This document shows, one piece after another, positions 7,441 to 15,689 of a stretch of 64,000 nt of DNA (its first letter is position 1; every line of letters begins with the position of its first letter). Made by a program: the position numbers and the translations under genes. The notes below the pieces were generated by a model that saw only the letters and a list, made by a program, of their open reading frames with translations, was not told where the DNA came from and made no database searches. The DNA comes from Odoribacter splanchnicus DSM 20712 (GTDB lineage: Bacteria; Bacteroidota; Bacteroidia; Bacteroidales; Marinifilaceae). The stretch lies in contig NC_015160.1 in NCBI RefSeq assembly GCF_000190535.1, positions 496,001 to 560,000 of the forward strand. Reading direction: 5' to 3'.

Positions 7441-7998
7441 TCAGACTAGTTTATCCGGATTCTTCTTGATGAAATCGTTCCAGGATTTACAGGTATGCCC
7501 TGCTGAAGTCAGCGGATTACAACTTTGCAGATAATGACAATAAGCGATAGCAATAGCATCTGTTTCGTCCAGCATTTCTGAGGTGGTGTGTAAAGTCATA
7601 AACTTACCTAGTAAAAGGGCGATTTGTTCTTTTGAGGCGGTTCCCGAACCGGTAACACTCATTTTAATCTTCCGTGGAGCATATTCGAAAATGGGGATAT
7701 CTCTTTGGAGAGCAGCTGCAATAGCAACCCCTTGAGCCCGGCCGAGTTTTAGCATGGATTGAACGTTCTTTCCATAAAACTGAGCTTCTATCGCCAGTTC
7801 ATCCGGTTGATAACTATCGATCACTTGTAGGGTACGGCTGAATATCCGCTGAAGTTTGATATAAGGGTCTGTAATTTTAATCATATCTACAATTCCCGAT
7901 ACTACTAATTCCGGTTTTTGGTTTTTTCCGAATACTTTGATGATCGCATATCCCATAAAGTTGGTACCGGGGTCGATTCCCATAATTAATTTTTCCAT
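7441..7998 (-). CDS. ruvC: Crossover junction endodeoxyribonuclease RuvC
   Basis: The 185-residue enzyme is typical of the family in length. Its catalytic acidic residues are recognisable: Asp in GIDPGT (residue 8), Glu in LAIEAQFYG (about 68), and the C-terminal DETDA pair (about 139-142). RuvC cuts four-way Holliday junctions symmetrically, working with RuvAB in the cytoplasm. The C-terminus carries a short extra tail (SCNPLTSAGHT and onward) of about 30 residues. The DUF4286 gene is 4 bp upstream on the same strand, a pairing common in Bacteroidetes, so they are probably co-transcribed with the TPR gene further upstream. Confidence 0.95.
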   Translation of the reverse strand: MEKLIMGIDPGTNFMGYAIIKVFGKNQKPELVVSGIVDMIKITDPYIKLQRIFSRTLQVIDSYQPDELAIEAQFYGKNVQSMLKLGRAQGVAIAAALQRDIPIFEYAPRKIKMSVTGSGTASKEQIALLLGKFMTLHTTSEMLDETDAIAIAYCHYLQSCNPLTSAGHTCKSWNDFIKKNPDKLV

Positions 7999-8002
7999 AA
8001 CT

Positions 8003-8305
8003 TTAGATTTCTGTCAATATACTACTAAAGCATAAATACCGATTAGAAAAAATTTGGATAATCTTTTTTTCTATATCCGGCAGCCATTCATCCAAAAAGT
8101 GGTTTTGTTGTTCTTCGGAATTGAAAACCAACTGTAAGGAATAAGTTTTACCTTCGGGCTGATCGATCGATACTTTGGTGAAGATAATATCTTCACAAAG
8201 GCGGTTGGTCTGAAGTACGGAAATATAGTTCTTCCGGATAAAACCGATCCATGCTGTTTCGATGTCTTCATCGATGATAAAACTGGTATTGTAAATGATT
8301 CGCAT
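8003..8305 (-). CDS. DUF4286 family protein
   Basis: The 100-residue protein begins MRIIYNTSFIIDEDIE and has a ferredoxin-like alternation of strands and helices. The opening YNTSFIID and the following W-I-x-x(5) pattern match DUF4286 proteins of Bacteroidetes, usually encoded beside ruvC. There is no signal peptide. The function is unknown. The gene lies 4 bp from ruvC and 10 bp after the TPR protein gene, consistent with one operon. Confidence 0.85.
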   Translation of the reverse strand: MRIIYNTSFIIDEDIETAWIGFIRKNYISVLQTNRLCEDIIFTKVSIDQPEGKTYSLQLVFNSEEQQNHFLDEWLPDIEKKIIQIFSNRYLCFSSILTEI

Positions 8306-8315
8306 AAAATTCGTT

Positions 8316-10136
8316 TTAAAGGTTATTTACCTCTGTTTGTTCTCCGGCTTCCAGATCCCGGTAGAGTTTGGCTGCTTCAATACTGTAAACACTACCCGAA
8401 TAATCGGTGACGAGTAACCGATACAATTCTTTCGCTTGTTGCAGTTCTTTTTGTTTTCTCTTCAGACCGGCAAGTTGGAATAAAGCTTCGGCCTTGATAT
8501 ATACTTGTTCCGAACGATCTTTTAATTCGCTTAGTAACTTGGCAGCCTCTTCATCCTGGAAACATGCGCAGAGCGACCGGGCTTTTTGCAGGGTGGCGTA
8601 ATCGGAGATACCCGGCGAACAGTGCCCGATCAGGCTGTCCAATCGGGGGAGAACTTCTTGAAACTGTTGTTTATAAAGCAGATATTCTGTGCGTCCCATT
8701 TTTTCTAAATCCCGGTTATCCCCTTCTGCCTCATAATTCATATGGATGAAATGGGACATTTGGATAGCATCGTTAGAGATCAGCTTACTTGTTGCTCCTT
8801 TCAATACATCGAACTGAGCTTTTGCCCACAAGAGATCACCTGCATAATAAGCTAACATTGCCTTTTTCAGTTTGGCCTCATACCCGATGTCATTGTTCGG
8901 ATTTGCCTTTTCAAGCTGGGTATATAGGATAGTCGCTTCCCAGGGATTGTCCATAAAAGTCAATAGATCGGCTCTTTGGGATTTCAGCTGACTCAAAGTG
9001 TTGGAATTTAACCTTGGCATCCGGATGGCTTTATCGAGCAAGCGATCGGCCGAATCCGGTCGTTGGAGTCGATAGGCATAGAGCTCGGCCAATAAAGAGA
9101 GAATGTCTATATTGGTCGGAGTATAACCGAATTCCTGCATATATTTCTCACAATCTCCGGCTATTTGCAGGTAGTCTGAACGGTCGGCAGGACTTTGCCG
9201 GAGTTGTTCATACCGACAAGTTAATATACCTTTACGGGCCGGAAGGTAAAACGGATTGTTCTCCTTGCCTTTGCCGAGGATCTTTTGGTAAGCTATGGTG
9301 GCTTGGTCGAAAGCTTTATTGTTTATCGCATCGAGAGCTATATTCAAAAAAATATGCAGTTTATTTTCAGACTTGTTATTTAATAATACAGCATGTTGAA
9401 GTGCCAGGAGATAATTCCGGATTTGTAGATTATACCATACAGCCAATTCATCAAAAACCGGGAGATAATCCGTCTTCTGGCATAAGGATTTCAGTGTTTT
9501 TTCGATCACCGGGTCTATACTATTGACAATGTCGTTCGAACGGGCAAAACTTAGCTGGGCGGTAATATTGTCGATACTCCCCGGGTTCAGTTCCAGGGTG
9601 CGGACAAAGAGAGGCATCATCTGTTCGTAATCTCTTTCCATCAGATAGCAATCCCCTAATTCTTTCAGAAAGGCATCCGGTTTTTTCAAAAGTATCCGGC
9701 CTTGCTGATAAGTCTTGATCGCCCAGCTATATTCCCGGATATTTTTAAATTTATTGGCCAGATTAATGATTGCTGTATTTTGCGGAATAATTTTTTTGAT
9801 TGCTTTCCCGTAACATTCCTCCGATTTATTGGTTTTCCCTTGTTGTTGATAGATATAGCCCAGGTCGATCAGAAAATCTTTATTGCTATCGTCGGTTTTC
9901 AGTAATTTTTTCAGGGTATCTTCGGCTTTGTCGTATTCTTTACCATTAATCAGGCAGATAATATAATAATCCAGAAAATTTGCCGAGTGTGTGCGTTCGT
10001 ATAATTTCAAAAATTTTTCGGCAGCTTTATCGTATTCTTTGGCTTGATAATAGGTATAGGCCAATTGAGAATCACTTTGTTGGGCCAGTGTATAAATAGA
10101 AGTGAATAGCAAAAAAAGAATGACAATAAATTTCAT
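8316..10136 (-). CDS. Secreted tetratricopeptide-repeat protein
   Basis: The 606-residue protein has an N-terminal signal peptide (hydrophobic residues 2-17, cleavage likely after LAQ). TPR units follow from about residue 23 on, with recognisable YxxAxxYxKAxxxF spacing in the first (about 27-58), the next (60-90) and the third (93-125). Degenerate helical repeats continue to the end, with a last clear unit near 555-590. It is probably periplasmic and scaffolds protein contacts; no enzymatic domain is seen. It precedes the DUF4286 gene by 10 bp. A TATCTTTG promoter box lies 22-29 bases upstream of the ATG. Confidence 0.85.
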   Translation of the reverse strand: MKFIVILFLLFTSIYTLAQQSDSQLAYTYYQAKEYDKAAEKFLKLYERTHSANFLDYYIICLINGKEYDKAEDTLKKLLKTDDSNKDFLIDLGYIYQQQGKTNKSEECYGKAIKKIIPQNTAIINLANKFKNIREYSWAIKTYQQGRILLKKPDAFLKELGDCYLMERDYEQMMPLFVRTLELNPGSIDNITAQLSFARSNDIVNSIDPVIEKTLKSLCQKTDYLPVFDELAVWYNLQIRNYLLALQHAVLLNNKSENKLHIFLNIALDAINNKAFDQATIAYQKILGKGKENNPFYLPARKGILTCRYEQLRQSPADRSDYLQIAGDCEKYMQEFGYTPTNIDILSLLAELYAYRLQRPDSADRLLDKAIRMPRLNSNTLSQLKSQRADLLTFMDNPWEATILYTQLEKANPNNDIGYEAKLKKAMLAYYAGDLLWAKAQFDVLKGATSKLISNDAIQMSHFIHMNYEAEGDNRDLEKMGRTEYLLYKQQFQEVLPRLDSLIGHCSPGISDYATLQKARSLCACFQDEEAAKLLSELKDRSEQVYIKAEALFQLAGLKRKQKELQQAKELYRLLVTDYSGSVYSIEAAKLYRDLEAGEQTEVNNL

Positions 10137-10157
10137 AAACCCCGATACATTTGCTTA

Positions 10158-10165
10158 CAAAGATA
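10158..10165 (-). promoter_or_regulatory. Putative -7 promoter box (TATCTTTG) of the TPR/DUF4286/ruvC operon
   Basis: The minus strand reads TATCTTTG, matching TAnnTTTG, 22 bases upstream of the TPR-protein start at 10136. Confidence 0.5.
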
Positions 10166-10201
10166 CGGATTTCTCAGCTATTTCCTATTTTAAAAAGTAA
10201 A

Positions 10202-10245
10202 GGAGCTATCTTCTAAGTCAAATTTTTAACTTCTAAGATAGCTCC
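10202..10245 (-). terminator. Hairpin between serS and the TPR gene
   Basis: Arms ggagctatctt (10202-10212) and aagatagctcc (10235-10245) are perfect 11-base complements with a 22-base loop. It lies downstream of serS on the minus strand and upstream of the TPR promoter. On that strand the stem is followed by TTTACTTTTT, giving a modest T-rich tail, so termination of serS transcripts is plausible. Confidence 0.5.
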
Positions 10246-10333
10246 CATTCTTTGCCTTCGGCATCTAATACCTTTTAACCTTTAACCCATCGCCTCTGGC
10301 TTTTTTTAGTCCATCACTTTTAGTCTTTACTTT

Positions 10334-11608
10334 TTACCTTATCATCTCTGTCCCCATAAACGTCTGCAACACCTCCGGTAGCCGTATACCTTCTTCGCAT
10401 TGATAGTTTTCCAATAAGGCAGCGACAATCCGGGGAAGAGCCAGTGAACTTCCGTTCAGCGTATGGCAGGTTGTCGTTTTCTTATCTCCCTTGTCTTTGA
10501 ACCGTAATTTCAAGCGGTTGGCCTGGAATTCCTCGAAATTGGATACAGAGCTGACTTCCAACCATTTTTCCTGTGCTTTGGAATAGACTTCAAAATCGAA
10601 AGTCAGGGCAGAGGTGAAACTGATATCTCCACCACATAAGCGAACGATGCGATAGGGAAGGCCTAGCTTGATCAGCAGGCTCTCCACATGTTTCACCATA
10701 CCTTCCAGGGCCTCGTAGGATACTTCGGGACGGGTGATCTGGACAATTTCAACTTTATCGAATTGATGTAACCGGTTCAATCCTCTTACATCTTTGCCGT
10801 AAGAACCGGCTTCCCGGCGGAAACAAGCGGAATAAGCGGTATTTTTTACCGGTAGCTGGTCTCCGTCCAGAATGACGTCGCGGTAAATGTTGGTTACCGG
10901 AACTTCGGCAGTCGGGATCAGATAGAGATTGTCTTCGTTGACATAGTACATCTGACCGTCTTTGTCCGGTAACTGTCCGGTTCCGTAGCCAGAGTCGGCA
11001 TTCACCATCAGGGGTGGTTGTACCTCTTGATAACCGGCTTTGATATTTTCATCCAGGAAGAAATTGATCAATGCCCGTTGCAGTCGTGCTCCCAGGCCTT
11101 TATACAGGGGAAAACCGGCACCGGTGATTTTTACACCGGTTTCGAAATCGATCAAATCATATTTCCTGGCAAGTTCCCAATGGGGCAGATCGTTTTCATG
11201 CTTTTGGGGTATGTTGTCGACAATTTTAACGATCTCATTGTCTGCTTCAGACTTTCCTTTAGCCACAGAGGCATGGGGCATATTGGGCAGGCGGAGCAAA
11301 ATGTCGGTTAATTCGTTGCTGACTTCGGTGCGCCGGCTATTCAATCCCGCAATAGCTGATTTCAGATCGGCCGTTTCCTGGCGGGCTTTTTCTGCGGCTT
11401 CTTTTTGTCCCGATTGCATCAGTTTACCGATTTCTTTGGCGATGATATTCATTTGAGCCTGTTTGGCTTCTGCCTCCTGTTGTAAGGATTTTCGCTGGTT
11501 GTCGAGAGCGATGATTTTTTCAACGGATTCACGGGCATCAAAATTTTTTACAGCCAGGCGCTCTATGACGGTTTCTTTATTTTCCTGGATAAATTTCAGA
11601 TTCAACAT
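10334..11608 (-). CDS. serS: Seryl-tRNA synthetase
   Basis: The 424-residue enzyme charges tRNA-Ser. The N-terminal 110 residues form the long antiparallel coiled coil that contacts the tRNA arm (basic and Glu/Lys-rich, about 30-105). The class II core follows with LIPTAEVPVTN (about 235), the motif 2 loop CFRREAGSYGKD near 265-276 and motif 3 GSSLALPRIVAALLENYQ (about 385-402). The length matches the bacterial family. It is flanked upstream by a gap of about 180 bp containing the rpmA terminator, so it probably has its own promoter, though no clear box was identified. Confidence 0.97.
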   Translation of the reverse strand: MLNLKFIQENKETVIERLAVKNFDARESVEKIIALDNQRKSLQQEAEAKQAQMNIIAKEIGKLMQSGQKEAAEKARQETADLKSAIAGLNSRRTEVSNELTDILLRLPNMPHASVAKGKSEADNEIVKIVDNIPQKHENDLPHWELARKYDLIDFETGVKITGAGFPLYKGLGARLQRALINFFLDENIKAGYQEVQPPLMVNADSGYGTGQLPDKDGQMYYVNEDNLYLIPTAEVPVTNIYRDVILDGDQLPVKNTAYSACFRREAGSYGKDVRGLNRLHQFDKVEIVQITRPEVSYEALEGMVKHVESLLIKLGLPYRIVRLCGGDISFTSALTFDFEVYSKAQEKWLEVSSVSNFEEFQANRLKLRFKDKGDKKTTTCHTLNGSSLALPRIVAALLENYQCEEGIRLPEVLQTFMGTEMIR

Positions 11609-11723
11609 AATTTGAATATTTTAGATTTACGATTTCAGACGGACAATGTATTCAAGGGTAAGCTGACTGTTAATCGTTCCACCTTCTATCGTTACTCATT
11701 CCTTATTTTCGAAGGGTAAAATT

Positions 11724-11761
11724 ATAAAAAAAACTCCTGTATCCGGGCAGAATACAGGAGT
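11724..11761 (-). terminator. Rho-independent terminator after rplU-rpmA
   Basis: Arms actcctgtat (11733-11742) and atacaggagt (11752-11761) pair perfectly over 10 bases with a 9-base loop. On the minus strand the stem is followed directly by a run of seven T. It sits about 25 bp past the rpmA stop. Confidence 0.85.
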
Positions 11762-11784
11762 TTAATATTTCATATCTTTTCAGT

Positions 11785-12045
11785 TTATTCTGCAGCAGCT
11801 TCCACTGAAACGAACGATTTGTTGTTTCTTTTCTTTCTGAAAACAACTGTTCCGTCGATCAGAGCGAATAAAGTATGATCTTTACCGATACCTACGTTTT
11901 CACCCGGATTATGTACAGTACCTCTTTGGCGAACCAGGATATTTCCTGCTTTAGCAAATTGTCCACCCCAGATTTTTACTCCTAATCGTTTGCTTTCTGA
12001 TTCACGGCCGTTCTTTGAACTACCGACTCCTTTCTTATGTGCCAT
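11785..12045 (-). CDS. rpmA: 50S ribosomal protein L27
   Basis: The 86-residue protein begins [16 protein letters not shown], the canonical L27 N-terminus that reaches the peptidyl-transferase centre, with [20 protein letters not shown] in the middle. It has no Firmicutes-type N-terminal extension. It follows rplU by about 50 bp, the usual rplU-rpmA pair, and a strong terminator closes the unit. Confidence 0.97.
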   Translation of the reverse strand: MAHKKGVGSSKNGRESESKRLGVKIWGGQFAKAGNILVRQRGTVHNPGENVGIGKDHTLFALIDGTVVFRKKRNNKSFVSVEAAAE

Positions 12046-12096
12046 ATCGTATTAATAATTTAGAAGTTACAAAATAATAAAATCACTCTACAGAGC

Positions 12097-12408
12097 TTAA
12101 GCGTTGATAGATTCGATTTGAATCTGAGTCAGATATTGACGGTGACCGTTCTTTCTTTCGAAAGTTTTTCTTCTTTTCTTTTTGAAGATGATCACTTTAT
12201 CCCCTTTCAGGTGGCTCAATACTTTTGCGGTAACTTTTGCGCCTTCTACTTTCGGTGTACCGATCTTAACCTGACCGTCATTGTCCACTAAAAGAACACT
12301 GTCGAATTCTATCTGAGCGCCTTCTTCGGCTGCCAGTCTGTGAACATAAACCTTACGGTCTTTTTCTACTTTAAATTGCTGTCCTGCAATTTCAACAATA
12401 GCGTACAT
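12097..12408 (-). CDS. rplU: 50S ribosomal protein L21
   Basis: The 103-residue protein begins MYAIVEIAGQQFKVEKD and has a basic C-terminal half with KKKRRKTFERKNGHRQ, the L21 signature region that binds 23S rRNA. It is the first gene of the L21-L27 operon. The 5' leader of about 75 bases between the promoter and the ATG can fold (see separate entry). Confidence 0.97.
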   Translation of the reverse strand: MYAIVEIAGQQFKVEKDRKVYVHRLAAEEGAQIEFDSVLLVDNDGQVKIGTPKVEGAKVTAKVLSHLKGDKVIIFKKKRRKTFERKNGHRQYLTQIQIESINA

Positions 12409-12488
12409 TTGTTTTGTTGTTTTAATGTTAATACCATGGGGTGGGTTATGAACCGCTTATTGTACCCCTGAGGAAAATTTTCAGGTCG
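12409..12488 (-). promoter_or_regulatory. Structured 5' leader of rplU-rpmA (possible autoregulatory site)
   Basis: Read on the minus strand, the leader can form CCTGA/TCAGG with a 9-base loop. A second element pairs GGGGT with ACCCC around an inner GGTT-cat-AACC hairpin. Ribosomal-protein operons are often controlled by their products binding such leaders. No specific Rfam class is claimed. Confidence 0.35.
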
Positions 12489-12519
12489 CAAATTTAATGC
12501 TTATTTTCGGTGAAACAAA
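12489..12519 (-). promoter_or_regulatory. Promoter of rplU-rpmA (TTTG-N19-TAAATTTG)
   Basis: The minus strand reads TTTG, 19 bases, TAAATTTG (the -7 box at 12489-12496). This matches both Bacteroidetes promoter elements and their spacing, about 80 bases upstream of the L21 start. Confidence 0.75.
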
Positions 12520-12582
12520 TATTTGTTAGAAAAAAATCATCGCTTCGGGAGAAGAAAAATCAGATATTTACAAAATTAAAAT

Positions 12583-12612
12583 TTTGGAAAAATGAACGAA
12601 TGTTTATATTTG
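12583..12612 (+). promoter_or_regulatory. Promoter of the sigma/protease operon (TTTG-N18-TATATTTG)
   Basis: TTTG at 12583-12586, 18 bases, then TATATTTG at 12605-12612, 55 bases upstream of the ECF sigma gene. The match is to the housekeeping consensus, so the operon may be transcribed by the main sigma factor as well as by its own product. Confidence 0.7.
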
Positions 12613-12667
12613 CAATACTAAAACAAATTGTGCTATAAGGAGTATTTTTTATGGTGATTAATGGGAT

Positions 12668-13240
12668 ATGGAGGAAAAAGATTACGCACTGATTAGTGAT
12701 AGGGAATTAGTCGATCGGTTACTTATCGGTGATGAAGAGATTGTCCGTTATTTGTTTTTTGATAAATGTACGCCGATGTTCAATTATATACTGCATCGGT
12801 TTTGTCCTTGTCAACTCGATAAAAACGAGCTGATCAACGAGTTGTATCTTTATTTGCAATCGGATAATTGGTATAAACTTCGGCAGTTCGATTTCCGGAG
12901 TAAACTGACGACCTGGTTGACGGTTGTTGCTGTACGTTTTTTTCAAAAAAGAAAAGGGGTACTGATGGATTATCGGAATCAATCGGCTCCAATAAAAGAA
13001 GAAGAGAAAGTTTTTGATTTTTTACCGGAACTGATCAGTAAGATGGACGTCTGGAATGCTATTCGTAAAATGAATAATGAACGATATCGTCAGGTGTTGG
13101 TCGATTTGGAGTTAAAGGACCTCGACCCGAAAGTGTTAGCCCGGGAAATGAATGTAACTGTGGAAAATTTGTATAACATCCGGCATCGGGCTGTAAAACA
13201 GTTAATAGCAGTAATAAGAGAGGAGGAACATTATGTTTGA
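12668..13240 (+). CDS. ECF-like RNA polymerase sigma factor, divergent
   Basis: The 190-residue protein has a sigma region 2-like segment at about residues 25-95 (ELINELYLYLQSDNW, then FDFRSKLTTWLTVVAVRFFQKRK) and a region 4-like helix-turn-helix near 140-185 (LDPKVLAREMNVTVENLYNIRHRAVKQL). It is divergent from the FecR-linked sigma factors at 436-990 and 34566-35123. The stop overlaps the start of the next gene by 8 bp, so the two are translationally coupled. The partner starts with an anti-sigma-like segment. It probably controls the following protease/zinc-ribbon genes, but the stimulus is unknown. Confidence 0.85.
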   Translation: MEEKDYALISDRELVDRLLIGDEEIVRYLFFDKCTPMFNYILHRFCPCQLDKNELINELYLYLQSDNWYKLRQFDFRSKLTTWLTVVAVRFFQKRKGVLMDYRNQSAPIKEEEKVFDFLPELISKMDVWNAIRKMNNERYRQVLVDLELKDLDPKVLAREMNVTVENLYNIRHRAVKQLIAVIREEEHYV

Positions 13241-13886
13241 TCGTCTGGACTCTTTATCGGATGAGCTTTTGGCTGCTTATCTGGATGGGAATACTACTCC
13301 TGAGGAGAATCTGAAAATATGGCAGGTCCTGCAGCATGACGGACAAGAGAGAGAGGCTTTCGAGGTGGCTTGCAATAGTCTCGATATTCCGGTGTTTTTT
13401 GCTGCATCGTCTTGTCGGAATCTGTGTGTGATTCGTTCTGAACTTGCTGTATTACAAAAGCGAGGGAAAGAGGTGACGGAAGAGGAACTGATACAGATTG
13501 CGCTGAAGCAGCATTGGTATGAGGAGGAGAAAGGGACTCCTTTGAAATATATCGGAAAATTGGTCGAGAGTTTCGGATTGAAGGTGGAGAGACGCTTCTG
13601 CCGGGAGATAAACGAATTGTTCCGGGAGTTAGAACAAGGGCACGATGTCATTGCTTGTGTCGATGGTGGTGAGCTGAGCGGGAATCTTGAACAGGAGGAA
13701 TTCGAGGATCGCTGGATTGGGGAAATACCCGATCACGTAGTCCTCGTTCGTAACATAGATTATTCGGAACCGCCTCGGGTCGAAGTCTACGATGTTGCGA
13801 TGGAAGAGCCTGTCCGGTATTATCCTTTGGATCGTTTTATCGATAGTTGGAAAGATTCGAAATATTATATGATTAGTATAAAATAA
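13233..13886 (+). CDS. Anti-sigma-like N-terminus fused to a papain/C39-like domain
   Basis: This is a 217-residue soluble protein. Residues 1-50 (SLSDELLAAYLDGNTTPEEN) look like the N-terminal helical segment of anti-sigma factors that grips region 4. Residues 55-217 resemble a C39/papain-like fold: candidate Cys61 or Cys65 at the start of a helix, GTPLKYIGKLVESFGL (101-116), then DVIACVDGGEL (138-148), His168 in IPDHVVLVRNI, and Asp187 in VYDVA. The order Cys-His-Asp fits the family. No membrane helix or signal peptide is present. It is coupled to the sigma gene by an 8-bp overlap. Proteolytic or binding control of the sigma factor is an inference; it could also be an inactive peptidase fold. 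Confidence 0.65.
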   Translation: MFDRLDSLSDELLAAYLDGNTTPEENLKIWQVLQHDGQEREAFEVACNSLDIPVFFAASSCRNLCVIRSELAVLQKRGKEVTEEELIQIALKQHWYEEEKGTPLKYIGKLVESFGLKVERRFCREINELFRELEQGHDVIACVDGGELSGNLEQEEFEDRWIGEIPDHVVLVRNIDYSEPPRVEVYDVAMEEPVRYYPLDRFIDSWKDSKYYMISIK

Positions 13887-13897
13887 TAAGTTAAGTT

Positions 13898-14779
13898 ATG
13901 GTAAGACCTGCTGATTATATTCATCCGGAAGATGAAGCTGCACGCCGGAATATGGAAGCTATCCCTGGGTTTGCAGCAGCGATGAAATTGTTTATGCGTT
14001 ATTATGACGAGCAGATTGTGCACGGTATGAATATGGCGAATAAAATTCGGCTTTCACCGACTCAGCTGCCTGAAATTTATCAGAAATTGCCTCCGATTTG
14101 TCAAAGGCTCTCAATTTCAGAACCTGAGTTTTATCTCGAAATGGATCCTTATCCGAATGCTTATGCGATGGGGGATACCCGGACGATGGTGACTGTGACT
14201 TCGGGATTGCTGGAATACCTCACCGATGAAGAAGTCTCTTCGGTTATAGCCCACGAATGCGGACATATCGCTTGCCGGCACATGCTTTACCATACCCTGG
14301 CTTCGACTTTACTCAGGAATATAGAACGTATGGGAATACTGGGAAATGCAGTGATGCCGGTGTATTGGGCTTTGCAATACTGGAGCAGGCGAAGTGAACT
14401 GTCGGCAGATCGTGCAGGTGCTGTCGCTTTAGGGAGTATAGAGAAAGTGGTCGAAGTACAGCTTCGGCTAGCCGGTGGTCCGCGGGAGATTACTCAAAAT
14501 GTGAATGTCGAAGAGTTTGTAAAACAAGCCGATTATTATGATACGCTGCAAAACAATACTTGGGATAAATTGTTACAGAATTATGCTATTTTAGGAGCTT
14601 CTCATCCTTTTACGGCAATTCGGGTACGTGAGATTCTGAAATGGGGTAAAACAGAACAATGTCAGCGAATATTGAAAAATATAAAATTGGAACAAGACGG
14701 ACTGATTTGCCCTAACTGTGGAAAGCCTTTAGAAAAGGATTGGATTTATTGTAAACATTGTGGTTTCAAATTAAAATAA
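13898..14779 (+). CDS. M48-family zinc metalloprotease with C-terminal zinc ribbon
   Basis: This 293-residue protein carries the metalloprotease motif HECGH (His119, Glu120, His123) and a downstream ELSADRAG (about 167-174), whose Glu is the expected third zinc ligand of M48 peptidases. The last 27 residues form a CPNC-x10-CKHC zinc ribbon (C271/C274/C285/C288), as in many stress-linked membrane-associated proteins. Unlike HtpX there are no clear N-terminal membrane helices; weakly hydrophobic stretches near 130-162 might contact a membrane. It starts 11 bp after the C39-like gene. The substrate is unknown. Confidence 0.88.
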   Translation: MVRPADYIHPEDEAARRNMEAIPGFAAAMKLFMRYYDEQIVHGMNMANKIRLSPTQLPEIYQKLPPICQRLSISEPEFYLEMDPYPNAYAMGDTRTMVTVTSGLLEYLTDEEVSSVIAHECGHIACRHMLYHTLASTLLRNIERMGILGNAVMPVYWALQYWSRRSELSADRAGAVALGSIEKVVEVQLRLAGGPREITQNVNVEEFVKQADYYDTLQNNTWDKLLQNYAILGASHPFTAIRVREILKWGKTEQCQRILKNIKLEQDGLICPNCGKPLEKDWIYCKHCGFKLK

Positions 14780-14785
14780 AAGAAT

Positions 14786-15043
14786 ATGTTGTTTGATAAA
14801 GAAGGAATACTGAACATCGATGAATTGGTTGCTCAGCGGCCGACATTCAGGAAAATAATGGAAGATCAGATCGTAACAGACGACGAGCTGACAAATCAGG
14901 CTAATCTGGTGGTTAATTTATTAAAAAAATTGGAACAGACTCTTTCGCCCGGTCAATTGAGTGAGGTAGAGAATCTTTTGGCAGAAATGAGTGTATTGTA
15001 TGCTATCCATCAGTACAAGGAAATTCAGGATTTAAAACTTTAA
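14786..15043 (+). CDS. Small conserved-looking helical protein
   Basis: The 85-residue protein is predicted all-helical, with a leucine-rich core (NLVVNLLKKLEQTLSP, then EVENLLAEMSVLYAI). It has no cysteines, signal peptide or membrane segment. It begins 6 bp after the M48 stop and ends 10 bp before the next gene, so it belongs to the operon. I do not recognise a family. The size and coupling suggest an adaptor for one of the neighbouring zinc-ribbon proteins (inference). Confidence 0.75.
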   Translation: MLFDKEGILNIDELVAQRPTFRKIMEDQIVTDDELTNQANLVVNLLKKLEQTLSPGQLSEVENLLAEMSVLYAIHQYKEIQDLKL

Positions 15044-15053
15044 AAGCTAGGCT

Positions 15054-15566
15054 ATGGGAACGTTTAAATCAACAAAGACATTTTTTGCTTCACCGGAGAT
15101 TATTCCGGCTATAGTTAAAGATATAACCGGGACTTTTACTAATGAGGGTTACCAGGTACAGGCTCAGGATCTGATTAGCGGTGGGTATGATATCTCGATT
15201 ACGAAAGGGAATATGTTTAAAGCTGTATTGGGAATGAAAACTGCATTGAAAGTCCATATTTATCCGGCAAACGAACAGATTCGGGTCGATGCCGGAGTCG
15301 GGATTTTCGGACAACAGGCGGTTCCGACTTTGATTTCTATGTTTTTGTTCTGGCCGGTATTGATTACCCAGATTTCCGGGATGATTGCCCAGGCAAAAAT
15401 GGACGATAAAGTGATGATGATTGCTGCCGATACCATTGCCCGCGAAGCTTACCGGAATACGAACAATAACACCGCTGCTCCGGCAGGAGGAAAATTTTGT
15501 ACCCAATGTGGTAAATCGATGCCTGCTGAAGCTCTCTTTTGTAGCGGATGCGGAGCTAAACTGTAG
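15054..15566 (+). CDS. Double-strand-type membrane-associated zinc-ribbon protein
   Basis: The 170-residue protein's first 85 residues look like alternating strands (STKTFFASPEII, ISGGYDISITKGN, TALKVHIYPANEQIRV). A hydrophobic segment follows at about 92-112 (PTLISMFLFWPVLITQISGM), which could insert in a membrane. The C-terminus is a zinc ribbon, CTQC-x10-CSGC, similar in spacing to that of the M48 protein two genes upstream. Shared zinc ribbons suggest the two act in the same complex or location. A Pro/Ala-containing linker separates the ribbon. I do not recognise a named family. A 120-bp gap follows before the RyR protein gene. Confidence 0.75.
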   Translation: MGTFKSTKTFFASPEIIPAIVKDITGTFTNEGYQVQAQDLISGGYDISITKGNMFKAVLGMKTALKVHIYPANEQIRVDAGVGIFGQQAVPTLISMFLFWPVLITQISGMIAQAKMDDKVMMIAADTIAREAYRNTNNNTAAPAGGKFCTQCGKSMPAEALFCSGCGAKL

Positions 15567-15689
15567 TTTTAGGAAAGCTCTTACAGTGGGGTAAAAAAGT
15601 GTACAGAGCGCTTTCGGGCGCTCTGATTTATTGTAGTATTTGTGGAACAAGCCAATAAAGTGAACTGATGTTGAAAGAGGAATAATTAA

